Source: Mycolicibacter arupensis (GTDB lineage Bacteria; Actinomycetota; Actinomycetes; Mycobacteriales; Mycobacteriaceae). From it: a stretch of 64,000 nucleotides of DNA. Location of the stretch: the NCBI RefSeq assembly GCF_002086515.1, contig NZ_MVHH01000006.1:1-64000 (forward strand), given 5' to 3'. Shown in pieces: positions 56,344 to 64,000 of this stretch (positions within the stretch are counted from its first letter, which is position 1; each line of letters opens with the position of its first letter). The notes under the pieces were generated by a model that was not told where the DNA came from, made no database searches, and worked only from the letters and a program-made list of their open reading frames with translations. The translations under genes and the position numbers were made by a program.

Positions 56344-57792
56344 TTGGCGGCGTCGGTAGTGCACAGTGATGCCCTCATCGTGGGTGCTGGCAGCTCGGGA
56401 TCGATTGTGGCGGCGCTGCTCTCGTCGGATCCGTCCTGCAGGGTGACGCTGCTGGAGTTGGGGACCGGTCTGACCGACCCGGCCCTGGCCGCGCAGGCCG
56501 CTGACGCAACGCAGTTGCCGATCGGTGCTGCGAGCAGGCTGGTGCGGCGGTATCGCGGCGAGCTGACCGGAGCGGGGGGCAATGCCGTGACGATCGTGCG
56601 TGGCGCCACCATCGGAGGCTCCGGCGCGGTCAATGGTGGGTACTTCTGTCGTGGCCTGCCGTCCGACTTTGCGGGGTTCCCGCCGGGATGGTCATGGGCA
56701 GAAGTGCTGGAGTCGTTTCGCGCTATCGAGACCGACTTTGACTTCGGTGGCCCCCAGCACGGTGATGCCGGACCTATTCCCGTGCGCCGTACTCACGAGA
56801 TGTGCACAGGAACAAGGCAATTCAATGACTACGTTGCGCGTTCGGGGTTCGGCTGGATCGCCGATCTCAACGACACGACGGCAAACGGGGGCGTTGGCGC
56901 TGGGGCGGTGCCGCTCAATGTCACGGCGGACGGCGTCCGAGCCGGGCCGGGTGCCGCCTACCTGGAGCCGGCCCTGTCACGAGCCAATCTGCGGGTGCTC
57001 ACCGGGGCCCGAGTGCTTCGCGTCGATATCCGCGGTGGGCGTGCGGTGGCGGTGGAAGTGGTCGACCAGACGGGGGTCGTTAGGCTCACTGCTGATCGAA
57101 TTATCTTGTGCGCCGGGGCGATCGGCTCAGCGCATCTGCTGATGCTGTCCGGTGTCGGTCAGGCGGGCATGCTGCGTGCGGCCGGTATCCCGGTGCGTGC
57201 GGAGCTCCCGGTCGGCGCCCGCTGTGCAGACCATCCCGAGTGGTTGGTGGCCGCGCCATGGCCGGGCACGCCGGGGCGCCCGGTGCTCGAGTCGGTGCTG
57301 CACTACGACAATATGGAGATCCGTCCCTACACAGCGGGTTTCGCTTCGATAATCGGCGAGGCCGCGGTACCCGATCCACCGCAGGTGGGTGTGGCGCTGA
57401 TGACTCCGCGTGCCCGCGGGCGGATAAGCCTGACCCCGGGGGATCCGCGGGCGGCCCCGCGGATCGAGTACCGCTATGACTCCGAGCCCTCCGATCTCAC
57501 CGATCTGCGCAGGGGAGTGGAACTGGTGCGGGAGCTCGTGAGCCTCGCCGGCGACGCGGGACAGCCTCGCTGGTCGACCTCGCAGCATTTGTGCGGCAGC
57601 GCCCCGATCGGCTCCGACGGCGACGTGCACGCAGTGCTGGACGCGCAGTGCCGAGTTCGGGGAATTGAGGGGCTGTGGGTGATCGACGGTTCGGCGCTGC
57701 CCCGGATCCCCAGCCGCGGTCCACACGCGAGCATCGCGATGCTGGCACACCGGGCTGCCACAATGCTGTTGAGTCAGGCCCGCATCCGGTAG
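56344..57792 (+). CDS. mftG: Mycofactocin-associated GMC oxidoreductase MftG
   Basis: A 482-residue FAD enzyme of the GMC family. The Rossmann motif ALIVGAGSSGS is at residues 10-20; GGSGAVNGGYFCRG and the C-terminal HLCGSAPIG and IPSRGPHASI follow. In M. smegmatis MftG passes electrons from reduced mycofactocinol to the respiratory chain, allowing ethanol use. The start TTG at 56344 is 6 nt after mftF; GTGs a few codons later are alternatives. The end overlaps the convergent P450 gene by 19 nt. Confidence 0.91.
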   Translation: MAASVVHSDALIVGAGSSGSIVAALLSSDPSCRVTLLELGTGLTDPALAAQAADATQLPIGAASRLVRRYRGELTGAGGNAVTIVRGATIGGSGAVNGGYFCRGLPSDFAGFPPGWSWAEVLESFRAIETDFDFGGPQHGDAGPIPVRRTHEMCTGTRQFNDYVARSGFGWIADLNDTTANGGVGAGAVPLNVTADGVRAGPGAAYLEPALSRANLRVLTGARVLRVDIRGGRAVAVEVVDQTGVVRLTADRIILCAGAIGSAHLLMLSGVGQAGMLRAAGIPVRAELPVGARCADHPEWLVAAPWPGTPGRPVLESVLHYDNMEIRPYTAGFASIIGEAAVPDPPQVGVALMTPRARGRISLTPGDPRAAPRIEYRYDSEPSDLTDLRRGVELVRELVSLAGDAGQPRWSTSQHLCGSAPIGSDGDVHAVLDAQCRVRGIEGLWVIDGSALPRIPSRGPHASIAMLAHRAATMLLSQARIR

Positions 57793-59027
57793 CGGATCGG
57801 CAGATGTTTGAGGCCGCCCACAAAGGTCGTTGACGCCAGCTGCGGTTCGCCGGCCAGCTCGATCGCCTCCAAGCGCGGCAGCAGGGCGCCGAAGAAGCTG
57901 CTGATCTCCATGCGAGCCAATGCCGCCCCCACGCAGAAATGAACGCCGTGGCCGAATGCCAGATGCCTGTTCGGGTCGCGCCCCACATCGAAGGCGAACG
58001 GCTCGGTGAATACTGCCTCGTCGCGGTTGGCCGAGACGTAGGACAGGTAGACCGACTCGCCTGCGGCGATCGGCACGCCGCGCACCTGAGTGTCGGCGGT
58101 GGCGGTGCGCATGAACTCCTTGACCGGGGTGACCCAGCGGATGATCTCCTCCACCGCGCTCGGCATCAGCGTGGGCTCGGCGCGCAACCGCTCACGCTGG
58201 TCGGGGTGCTCGATCAGGGCTCGCATCCCCCCGCTGATCGCCGCGCTGGTGGTGTCATGGCCGGCGGTCGCGATGATGACGTAGTACGAGGCGGTGTCGA
58301 CGTCGGACAGCGGCGCTCCATCGATGGTCGCGTTGGCAATCGTGGAGGCCAGGTCGTGGGTGGGCCGGGCGCGGCGGGCTGTGGTCAGCGCCCCGAAGTA
58401 GCCGAAGAAGTCGAGCAACACCGGCAACTGTTCGTCGGCGGTCAGACCCCGACGGTATTCCTCGTCGTCACCGCCGAACAGCTCCTGCGTCAGGCGCAGC
58501 ATGCGCGGAAAGTCCGACTCCGGCAGGCCCAACAGCGACATGATCACGTACAGCGGGTAGTTGACGGCGATCTCCTGGACGAAGTCGCACTCCGGCCCAC
58601 ACTGGGCCATCTTCTCGACGTAGCGCCGGGCGAGCTCGTCGATGCGGTGCTTCAGGGTCTGCATCGCCTTGGGGCGGAACCAGTCCGAGACGACCGCGCG
58701 CATCTTGTGGTGTTGCGGATCATCCATGTGGATCAGGGTCCGCAGACCCATGCCGGATTCCATCAGTGAGCGCTGCATGTCGTCGGCATAGGCGGGTGCG
58801 AGCAGCGGGCGGGGCGCGTTGATCCACAAGCTGTTGTCGCGTTCGATCGCCGTGATGTCGGCGTGCCGGGTGATCGCCCAGAACGGTCGATACGGCCGCT
58901 GGTCGACCCGCGACACCGGAAGGTGTGCCCGCAGCTGGGTCAGGGCCGCGTGCAGCCGGGCCTCGTCGGCGTAGGCGCTGGGATCGACGAAGACGCGGGC
59001 CGCCTGGTCGATAGTCGGTGTGCTCAC
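57774..59027 (-). CDS. Cytochrome P450
   Basis: A 417-residue soluble bacterial P450. Motifs: I-helix AGHDTTSAAIS, K-helix EEIIRW (ExxR), and heme-binding loop FGHGVHFCVGAALARME with the cysteine ligand. No membrane anchor, so it depends on separate ferredoxin partners not encoded here. Substrate is not predictable; the neighbours suggest sterol or alkyl substrates. The ATG at 59027 is divergent from the carboxylesterase (113 nt gap). Its 3' end overlaps mftG. Confidence 0.92.
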   Translation of the reverse strand: MSTPTIDQAARVFVDPSAYADEARLHAALTQLRAHLPVSRVDQRPYRPFWAITRHADITAIERDNSLWINAPRPLLAPAYADDMQRSLMESGMGLRTLIHMDDPQHHKMRAVVSDWFRPKAMQTLKHRIDELARRYVEKMAQCGPECDFVQEIAVNYPLYVIMSLLGLPESDFPRMLRLTQELFGGDDEEYRRGLTADEQLPVLLDFFGYFGALTTARRARPTHDLASTIANATIDGAPLSDVDTASYYVIIATAGHDTTSAAISGGMRALIEHPDQRERLRAEPTLMPSAVEEIIRWVTPVKEFMRTATADTQVRGVPIAAGESVYLSYVSANRDEAVFTEPFAFDVGRDPNRHLAFGHGVHFCVGAALARMEISSFFGALLPRLEAIELAGEPQLASTTFVGGLKHLPIRYRMRA

Positions 59028-59140
59028 GCCCGGCTCCTCGGCAACAGTGCTGACATCCGTTGAATGTCACCCAGTGTCGGGGATGGACATCCGACGTGGC
59101 GGCGCTTTGCCGGGAAACTCCCCGATTAGGCTCTTCGGTC

Positions 59141-60793
59141 ATGTCGATCGGATCAGCCCGCCGGGGTCGCAGCGTCGGCGCCGTGCTGTTGGCGCTGGCC
59201 GTGGTGCTCGCTGCCGGCTGCGCGTCCTCAGACGGGGCGATGTCGCACTCGGGCGTCAGCTCCCGGGCGGTGGCGCTCAATTCCGATGTGGTGCGAACCG
59301 GATCCGGGCTGCTGCGGGGCACCGTGGGCCCGGATCACCGTCTGTTCCAAGGGATCCCTTACGCGGCGCCGCCGATCGGGCCACTGCGGTGGCAGCCTCC
59401 CGCCCCGATGCCGGCATGGCCGGGGGTGCGGGACGCGGTCAGTCGTGGATCGTGGTGTGTCCAGCCCGACGTGGCCGATGTGGACCCGATCAGCGAGGAC
59501 TGTCTGACGCTGAATGTGTGGACACCCACCGGCTCGGCTGCCGAGCCATTGCCGGTCATGGTGTGGATCCACGGCGGCAGTTTCATGCGCGGTGCCGGCG
59601 ATATCTATCACGCGGAGCGTCTTGCCGTCCGCGGTCGCATCATCGTCGTCACCATCAACTACCGCCTGGGGGCACTGGGCTTCCTGGCCGACCCCGCGCT
59701 GGGCGAACCCGGCAATTACGGGCTGGCCGACCAGCAGGCGGCATTGCGCTGGGTCCGCGACAACATCGACGAGTTCGGCGGCGATCCGGACAAGGTGACC
59801 GTCGCAGGTGAGTCCGCCGGTGGCATGTCGGTCTGCGACCACCTGGCCGCCCCGGATTCGGCCGGCCTGTTTCGGGCCGCGATCATCCAGAGCGGGCCGT
59901 GTCAGGCTCAGGTCGAGGTCCCCGAGGCGCAGCGTGTCAGCCGCGAATACACCGAATCGTTGGGGTGTGACGACCGGGGTGCGGCCCACCAGGGCCCTGA
60001 CGAACAGATCGCCTCCTGCCTGCGCGCCCTGCCGCCTGAGCGATTCGCCACGCCGCTGTGGTACTCCCGGTTCGGCACGGATCGTCTCAGTGGACCAGTT
60101 GTCGGAACCGCATCGCTGCCCAGGGATCCGGTCCAGGTGTTCCGGGAGCAGCCGGGCGACGGGGGTCCGGCGCACAAGCCGATTCTGTTGGGGATCAACC
60201 GCGACGAATTCACGATGTTTGTGGCGCTGCGGTACCTGCGCGTCGGCGACGAGATCACCGCGGGGGAGTATCCCGACGAGCTGGCGGACACTTTCGGCCG
60301 CGATTACGCCGCCGCGGTGGCCGACCACTACCCGCCGTCCCGGTTCGACGGCAGCGTTTCGCTGGCGTACGCGGCTGCGGCGACCGACGACATCTTCGCC
60401 TGCTTGGCGGACCGGATGGCCCGGGGACTGGCCGCCGGTGCGCCGGTGTACGGCTATGAGTTCGACGACCCGCATGCACCGGCCCCCGACTTGTACGCGC
60501 AGGTGCCGTTTCCGATCGGCGCCACCCACTCGCTGGAGATGCGCTACCTGTTCGACATCGGTGGAGCGTCGCCGCTGGACGCCGCCCAGCGGCGCTTGTC
60601 TGATCAGATGATCGAGTACTGGACCGGGTTTGTGGTGACCGGTGCGCCGATCGGCGTGGGGCAGCCGGACTGGCCGGCGCTCGGTACCGGCCGTGACCGC
60701 CGATGGATGTCACTGCGGACCGACGGCAGCAGGATGATCAGCGACTTCACCACCGAGCACCAGTGCGACTTCTGGGCCACCGTTCGGAGCTGA
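59141..60793 (+). CDS. Type B carboxylesterase lipoprotein
   Basis: A 550-residue esterase of the carboxylesterase/lipase family. The signal peptide (GAVLLALAVVLAAGC) ends in a lipobox, so it is probably a secreted lipoprotein. Catalytic motifs: oxyanion WIHGGSFMRG, nucleophile TVAGESAGGMS, acidic INRDEFTMF, and histidine region in ATHSLEMRYLF. EDCLTLNVW is the family signature. ATG at 59141 is chosen because it gives a full signal peptide; the open frame from 59060 does not. A TAGGCT box lies 9 nt upstream. Confidence 0.88.
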   Translation: MSIGSARRGRSVGAVLLALAVVLAAGCASSDGAMSHSGVSSRAVALNSDVVRTGSGLLRGTVGPDHRLFQGIPYAAPPIGPLRWQPPAPMPAWPGVRDAVSRGSWCVQPDVADVDPISEDCLTLNVWTPTGSAAEPLPVMVWIHGGSFMRGAGDIYHAERLAVRGRIIVVTINYRLGALGFLADPALGEPGNYGLADQQAALRWVRDNIDEFGGDPDKVTVAGESAGGMSVCDHLAAPDSAGLFRAAIIQSGPCQAQVEVPEAQRVSREYTESLGCDDRGAAHQGPDEQIASCLRALPPERFATPLWYSRFGTDRLSGPVVGTASLPRDPVQVFREQPGDGGPAHKPILLGINRDEFTMFVALRYLRVGDEITAGEYPDELADTFGRDYAAAVADHYPPSRFDGSVSLAYAAAATDDIFACLADRMARGLAAGAPVYGYEFDDPHAPAPDLYAQVPFPIGATHSLEMRYLFDIGGASPLDAAQRRLSDQMIEYWTGFVVTGAPIGVGQPDWPALGTGRDRRWMSLRTDGSRMISDFTTEHQCDFWATVRS

Positions 60794-60810
60794 GCCTTCT
60801 TTTCATGTCG

Positions 60811-60863
60811 CCGAGCGTGAAGCCAACTTCACGTTCGGCCTCCCAGTGTGAAGCCAACTTCAC
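60811..60863. repeat. Two hairpins with identical GTGAAGCCAACTTCAC core
   Basis: GTGAAG-CCAA-CTTCAC is present at 60817-60832 and again at 60848-60863. The first is extended to a 12 bp stem (60811-60838) by CCGAGC/GTTCGG with one G-U pair. They lie between convergent genes, so they may end transcription on both strands; the repeated core also looks like a dispersed intergenic palindrome (REP-like). Confidence 0.6.
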
Positions 60864-60895
60864 GCACGGCGAAGGGGGCGAAGGGGGAGAGGGCC

Positions 60896-61369
60896 TTAGG
60901 CCGGAGTCACCCAGGTGGTGATGTCGGCGTGCACCACCTCGACGCCGGCCTTGTCGGTGATGCTGACCGGAACCACGATCTCGGCCCCGTCGTGGATGGA
61001 GCTGAAGTCCGGCGGGTCCAGCCGGGCGGTCGCCCGCAACGACGTCGTCGCCTTGGCCAGGTAGGCCACATTCATCGCCTTGGGGATCCAGCGGTGGCTG
61101 CGCGGGACGGTGGCCTCCATGAGCATCCCCATCGCGACCTCGGCCGCGTTGCACGAGGCGATCGCATGAACCGTGTGCAGGTGGTTATAGACGAACGGCC
61201 ACTTGGGCACCAGCACTTCGGCCAGCCCCGGTTCCATCCGGACCACATGGGGCAGGACCGAGGCGAAATACGGCACTCGGACCATCGCCGCGGCCGAGAA
61301 CAGCCGGGTGCCTCCGGGGATGCCCGCCAGACGCCGCCATGTTTGATAGGTACTGGTCGATGCGGTCAC
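60896..61369 (-). CDS. DUF4442 hotdog-fold protein (thioesterase-like)
   Basis: A 157-residue protein of the DUF4442 hotdog family. The central helix region NHLHTVHAIASCNAAEVAMG matches the acyl-binding helix of PaaI/YiiD-like thioesterases (HxxxxxAxxxxxE pattern), and KAMNVAYLAKATTSLRATAR gives the following strands. It may hydrolyse or bind acyl-CoA. GTG at 61369. Its 3' end faces the carboxylesterase with two hairpins between them. Upstream lies a TTAC-N6-GTAA element. Confidence 0.75.
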   Translation of the reverse strand: MTASTSTYQTWRRLAGIPGGTRLFSAAAMVRVPYFASVLPHVVRMEPGLAEVLVPKWPFVYNHLHTVHAIASCNAAEVAMGMLMEATVPRSHRWIPKAMNVAYLAKATTSLRATARLDPPDFSSIHDGAEIVVPVSITDKAGVEVVHADITTWVTPA

Positions 61370-61458
61370 AATGACCTACCTTACCGACAAGTAATATGGG
61401 CCGCTGGGCGGCTCCACAGCTGCCGGTCCCAAGCACCGAAAGCGCTATCGCTGGGGAT

Positions 61459-61489
61459 TTGGCGGCTGCACCGATCTGGGGCATACTAT
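61459..61489 (+). promoter_or_regulatory. Candidate promoter of the S10 ribosomal operon
   Basis: TTGGCG (61459-61464) and TACTAT (61484-61489) are 19 nt apart. TACTAT is a strong mycobacterial -10. It would give an untranslated leader of about 290 nt before rpsJ, long enough for regulation by a ribosomal protein. Confidence 0.45.
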
Positions 61490-61739
61490 TCAGGTTCGCC
61501 TGCGCCGGGGTTGTCCCTGGCCGGGCATACGACCAGCGCCCACCCGGGCGCATCCGGTCCCATTCTCGCCGTACGGAGCATTTTCGCCGTGCACGAGGCC
61601 GCGTAAGGGCGACACGCCCGACCGCGGGGACCGGTGGACCAGGACAGGTAAACAGCGGCGGCAGCGCCCAGCGCAGTGTCGACACCGGACCCACGGGTCA
61701 GTGAAGGTGCAGGCGAGCTGGGGCACGGAGTAGACCAGT

Positions 61740-61759
61740 GGGGCCGGAATCCGGACCCC
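61740..61759 (+). promoter_or_regulatory. Leader hairpin before rpsJ ribosome-binding site
   Basis: GGGGCCGGA and TCCGG-A-CCCC can pair with one bulged base, about 26 nt before the rpsJ GTG and just before AGGAGTGAGG. It may influence access of ribosomes to the first gene of the operon. Confidence 0.3.
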
Positions 61760-61785
61760 CTTTGCAGGAGTGAGGTAGCAGAAGC

Positions 61786-62091
61786 GTGGCGGGACAAAAG
61801 ATCCGCATCAGGCTCAAGGCCTACGACCACGAGGCGATTGACGCCTCGGCGCGCAAGATCGTTGAGACGGTCACTCGTACCGGTGCGTCCGTAGTCGGCC
61901 CGGTGCCGCTGCCGACCGAGAAGAACGTGTATTGCGTTATTCGGTCCCCGCACAAGTACAAGGACTCGCGGGAGCACTTCGAGATGCGCACCCACAAGCG
62001 GCTGATCGACATCCTCGATCCCACGCCGAAGACCGTTGACGCCTTGATGCGCATCGATCTGCCGGCCAGCGTCGACGTCAACATCCAGTAG
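61786..62091 (+). CDS. rpsJ: 30S ribosomal protein S10
   Basis: A 101-residue ribosomal protein, first gene of the S10 operon. [19 protein letters not shown] and [20 protein letters not shown] are highly conserved. Besides the ribosome it can join transcription antitermination complexes with NusB. GTG start with AGGAG upstream. 14 nt separate it from rplC. Confidence 0.98.
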
Positions 62092-62105
62092 GAGCACCGA
62101 AAACC

Positions 62106-62759
62106 ATGGCACGCAAAGGTATTTTGGGTACCAAACTGGGCATGACGCAGGTGTTCGACGAGAACAACAAGGTCGTGCCGGTCACGGTCGTCAAGGCCGG
62201 ACCGAACGTGGTCACCCGCATCCGCACCCCCGAGCGCGACGGCTACAGCGCCGTGCAGCTCGCGTACGGCGAGATCAGCCCTCGCAAGGTCAACAAGCCG
62301 CTGAGCGGCCAGTACGCGGCCGCGGGAGTCAACCCGCGCCGGCACCTGGCCGAGCTGCGTCTCGACGACGAGACGGCTGCAGCCGGCTACGAGGTCGGCC
62401 AGGAGCTGACCGCAGAGATCTTCCAAGACGGCAGCTACGTCGACGTCACCGGCACCTCCAAGGGCAAGGGCTTCGCCGGCACCATGAAGCGGCACGGCTT
62501 CCGTGGTCAGGGCGCCGGTCACGGCGCCCAGGCCGTGCACCGCCGGCCGGGCTCGATCGGTGGCTGCTCGACCCCCGGCCGGGTGTTCAAGGGCACCCGG
62601 ATGTCGGGCCGGATGGGCAGCGACCGTGTCACCACCCAGAACCTGGTGGTGCACAAGGTTGACGCCGAGAACGGTGTGCTGTTGATCAAGGGCGCCATTC
62701 CGGGCCGCAACGGTGGGCTGGTCCTGGTCCGCAGCGCGATCAAAAAGGGTGACAAGTAA
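62106..62759 (+). CDS. rplC: 50S ribosomal protein L3
   Basis: A 217-residue 23S rRNA-binding protein. [19 protein letters not shown] is the standard start, and the long loop [20 protein letters not shown] reaches the peptidyl-transferase centre. AGGAG lies about 9 nt before the ATG. Its TAA overlaps the rplD ATG by one base. Confidence 0.98.
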   Translation: MARKGILGTKLGMTQVFDENNKVVPVTVVKAGPNVVTRIRTPERDGYSAVQLAYGEISPRKVNKPLSGQYAAAGVNPRRHLAELRLDDETAAAGYEVGQELTAEIFQDGSYVDVTGTSKGKGFAGTMKRHGFRGQGAGHGAQAVHRRPGSIGGCSTPGRVFKGTRMSGRMGSDRVTTQNLVVHKVDAENGVLLIKGAIPGRNGGLVLVRSAIKKGDK

Positions 62760-63415
62760 TGGCTGGCATCAAGATTGACGTCAAGACTCCGGACGGCAAG
62801 TCCAGCGGCTCGGTTGAGCTGCCCGCTGAGCTGTTCGACGCTCCCGCCAACATCGCGCTCATGCACCAGGTGGTGATCGCTCAGTTGGCCGCGGCCCGTC
62901 AGGGGACGCACTCCACCAAGACCCGTGGTGAGGTCAGCGGCGGTGGCCGTAAGCCTTACCGGCAGAAGGGAACCGGCCGGGCCCGTCAGGGTTCGACCCG
63001 GGCGCCGCAGTTCACCGGTGGTGGCGTGGTGCACGGACCGAAGCCGCGTGACTACAGCCAGCGCACCCCGAAGAAGATGATCGCCGCCGCCTTGCGCGGA
63101 GCGTTGTCGGACCGGGCCCGCAACGGCCGGATCCACGCGGTCACCGAGCTGGTGAGCGGACAGACCCCCTCGACCAAGGACGCCAAGACGTTCCTGGGCT
63201 CGATCACCGACCGCAAGCAGGTGCTGGTGGTCATCGGTCGTTCCGACGAGACGGGCGCCAAGAGCGTGCGCAACCTGCCGGGTGTGCACATCCTGTCCCC
63301 GGACCAGCTCAACACCCACGACGTGCTGCGTGCCGACGATGTGGTGTTCAGCGTCGAGGCTCTGAACTCCTACATCGAGGCTCACAGCGCCAAATCCGAG
63401 GAGGTTTCGGCCTGA
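62759..63415 (+). CDS. rplD: 50S ribosomal protein L4
   Basis: A 218-residue protein whose extended loop ([20 protein letters not shown]) lines the exit tunnel. In many bacteria L4 autoregulates the S10 operon. The start overlaps the rplC stop (TAATG) and its own stop overlaps the rplW start (TGATG), so translation is coupled through the operon. Confidence 0.98.
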   Translation: MAGIKIDVKTPDGKSSGSVELPAELFDAPANIALMHQVVIAQLAAARQGTHSTKTRGEVSGGGRKPYRQKGTGRARQGSTRAPQFTGGGVVHGPKPRDYSQRTPKKMIAAALRGALSDRARNGRIHAVTELVSGQTPSTKDAKTFLGSITDRKQVLVVIGRSDETGAKSVRNLPGVHILSPDQLNTHDVLRADDVVFSVEALNSYIEAHSAKSEEVSA

Positions 63416-63717
63416 TGGCGACCATCACCGATCCCCGCGACATCATCCTCGCGCCGGTCATCTCCGAGAAGTCCTACGGGCTGATCGAGAACAACGTGTA
63501 CACCTTCGTGGTGCGCCCCGACACGAACAAGACGCAGATCAAGATCGCGATCGAGAAGATCTTCGCGGTCAAGGTCGCGTCGGTGAACACCGCGAACCGG
63601 CCGGGCAAGCGCAAGCGGTCCAAGACCGGCTACGGCAAGCGCAAGGACACCAAGCGCGCCATCGTGACCCTGGCGCCCGGCAGCAAGCCGATCGACCTGT
63701 TCGCCGCACCGGCCTGA
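63415..63717 (+). CDS. rplW: 50S ribosomal protein L23
   Basis: A 100-residue protein at the tunnel exit, where trigger factor and SRP dock. [21 protein letters not shown] and [20 protein letters not shown] are typical. The C-terminal half is very basic. ATG overlaps the rplD stop by one base. Confidence 0.98.
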   Translation: MATITDPRDIILAPVISEKSYGLIENNVYTFVVRPDTNKTQIKIAIEKIFAVKVASVNTANRPGKRKRSKTGYGKRKDTKRAIVTLAPGSKPIDLFAAPA

Positions 63718-63744
63718 CCGGCGTGAGAGAGAGATCTAACTGAC

Positions 63745-64000
63745 ATGGGAATCCGCAAGTACAAGCCGACGACCCCCGGTCGTCGCGGTGCCAGCGTCTC
63801 CGATTTCGCTGAGCTCACCCGCTCCCACCCGGAGAAGTCGCTGGTTCGGCCGCTGCACGGCCACGGTGGGCGCAACGCCCACGGCCGGATCACCACCCGT
63901 CACAAGGGTGGCGGCCACAAGCGTGCCTACCGCGTGATCGACTTCCGTCGCCACGACAAGGACGGCGTCAACGCCAAGGTTGCGCACATCGAGTACGACC
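63745..64000 (+). CDS. rplB: 50S ribosomal protein L2 (5' part)
   Basis: The first 85 codons of L2, cut by the window edge. [20 protein letters not shown] and [20 protein letters not shown] are conserved. L2 is needed for subunit joining and peptidyl transfer. ATG at 63745 lies 27 nt after rplW, with GAGAGAGA upstream. Confidence 0.97.
   Translation, partial: MGIRKYKPTTPGRRGASVSDFAELTRSHPEKSLVRPLHGHGGRNAHGRITTRHKGGGHKRAYRVIDFRRHDKDGVNAKVAHIEYD

Larger units (their letters stand above)
61370..61785 (+). other. Intergenic region before the S10 operon
   Basis: A 416 nt stretch without a gene that I can support. It holds a TTACCGACAAGTAA element next to the DUF4442 start (61382-61395), a promoter-like pair at 61459-61489, and a hairpin just before the rpsJ ribosome-binding site. 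Open frames here have unlikely composition. Confidence 0.6.

Noticed and set aside
61396..61704. 102-codon open frame before rpsJ
   Set aside because: No ribosome-binding site, Arg/Pro/Gly-rich composition, and it would cover the likely S10 promoter.

Overview
This window is high-GC actinobacterial DNA from a mycobacterium. The supporting gene content is a complete mycofactocin cluster, mycothiol synthase (mshD), GlnR, a DesA1-type acyl-ACP desaturase, LmeA, the Cfp29-type encapsulin with its DyP peroxidase, and a PknD-type kinase beside pst genes. Gene order from the left edge to about 44.1 kb follows the M. tuberculosis Rv0786c-Rv0824c order with insertions. From about 50.5 kb to the right edge it follows Rv0691c-Rv0704. 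These blocks lie far apart in M. tuberculosis, so the region around 44-45 kb is a rearrangement junction relative to that genome. I cannot assign a species; a member of the M. terrae complex (Mycolicibacter) is one possibility.

Left part (0-18 kb): de novo purine synthesis genes (purS, purQ, purL, purF, purM) are interleaved with an oxidative-stress group on the minus strand (Tat-exported cupin, small catalase-related protein, encapsulin, DyP peroxidase). Also here are an M18 aminopeptidase, two alpha/beta hydrolases, a sterol-carrier-family protein, a MarR regulator, DUF3073, a YgfZ-like folate protein and an aminodeoxychorismate-lyase homologue.

18-23 kb: a sulfur-metabolism operon (DUF4395, cysA rhodanese, sseC). 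It is preceded by an unlisted 29-codon leaderless ORF with a run of four cysteine codons, followed directly by a hairpin. This has the form of a cysteine attenuator. An unlisted 32-residue membrane peptide is translationally coupled to the nitrobindin gene. ThiX-type thioredoxin and lmeA, then glnR and mshD, follow.

23-39.5 kb: a phosphate-uptake island with three pstS genes, two pstC, two pstA and two pstB, a pknD-like sensor kinase with a six-blade NHL propeller, an HrpA-type helicase and phoU. Three upstream regions carry GTTCAYC-like units spaced by 11 nt, resembling PhoP/RegX3 PHO boxes. The two pstB copies share a stretch of 173 identical bases, which points to gene conversion.

39.5-45 kb: an LCP ligase with a repeat-rich N-terminus, a tRNA-dihydrouridine synthase lacking an obvious canonical start, desA1, and a TetR regulator.

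45-61 kb: an aldehyde dehydrogenase, a double-domain acyl-CoA dehydrogenase and an acyl-CoA synthetase lead into mftR and mftABCDEFG. These genes make, glycosylate and reoxidise the redox cofactor mycofactocin. A P450, a lipoprotein carboxylesterase and a DUF4442 protein follow.

61.4-64 kb: the start of the S10 ribosomal-protein operon (rpsJ, rplC, rplD, rplW, rplB truncated by the window edge).

I saw no insertion sequence, prophage, CRISPR array, tRNA or rRNA.
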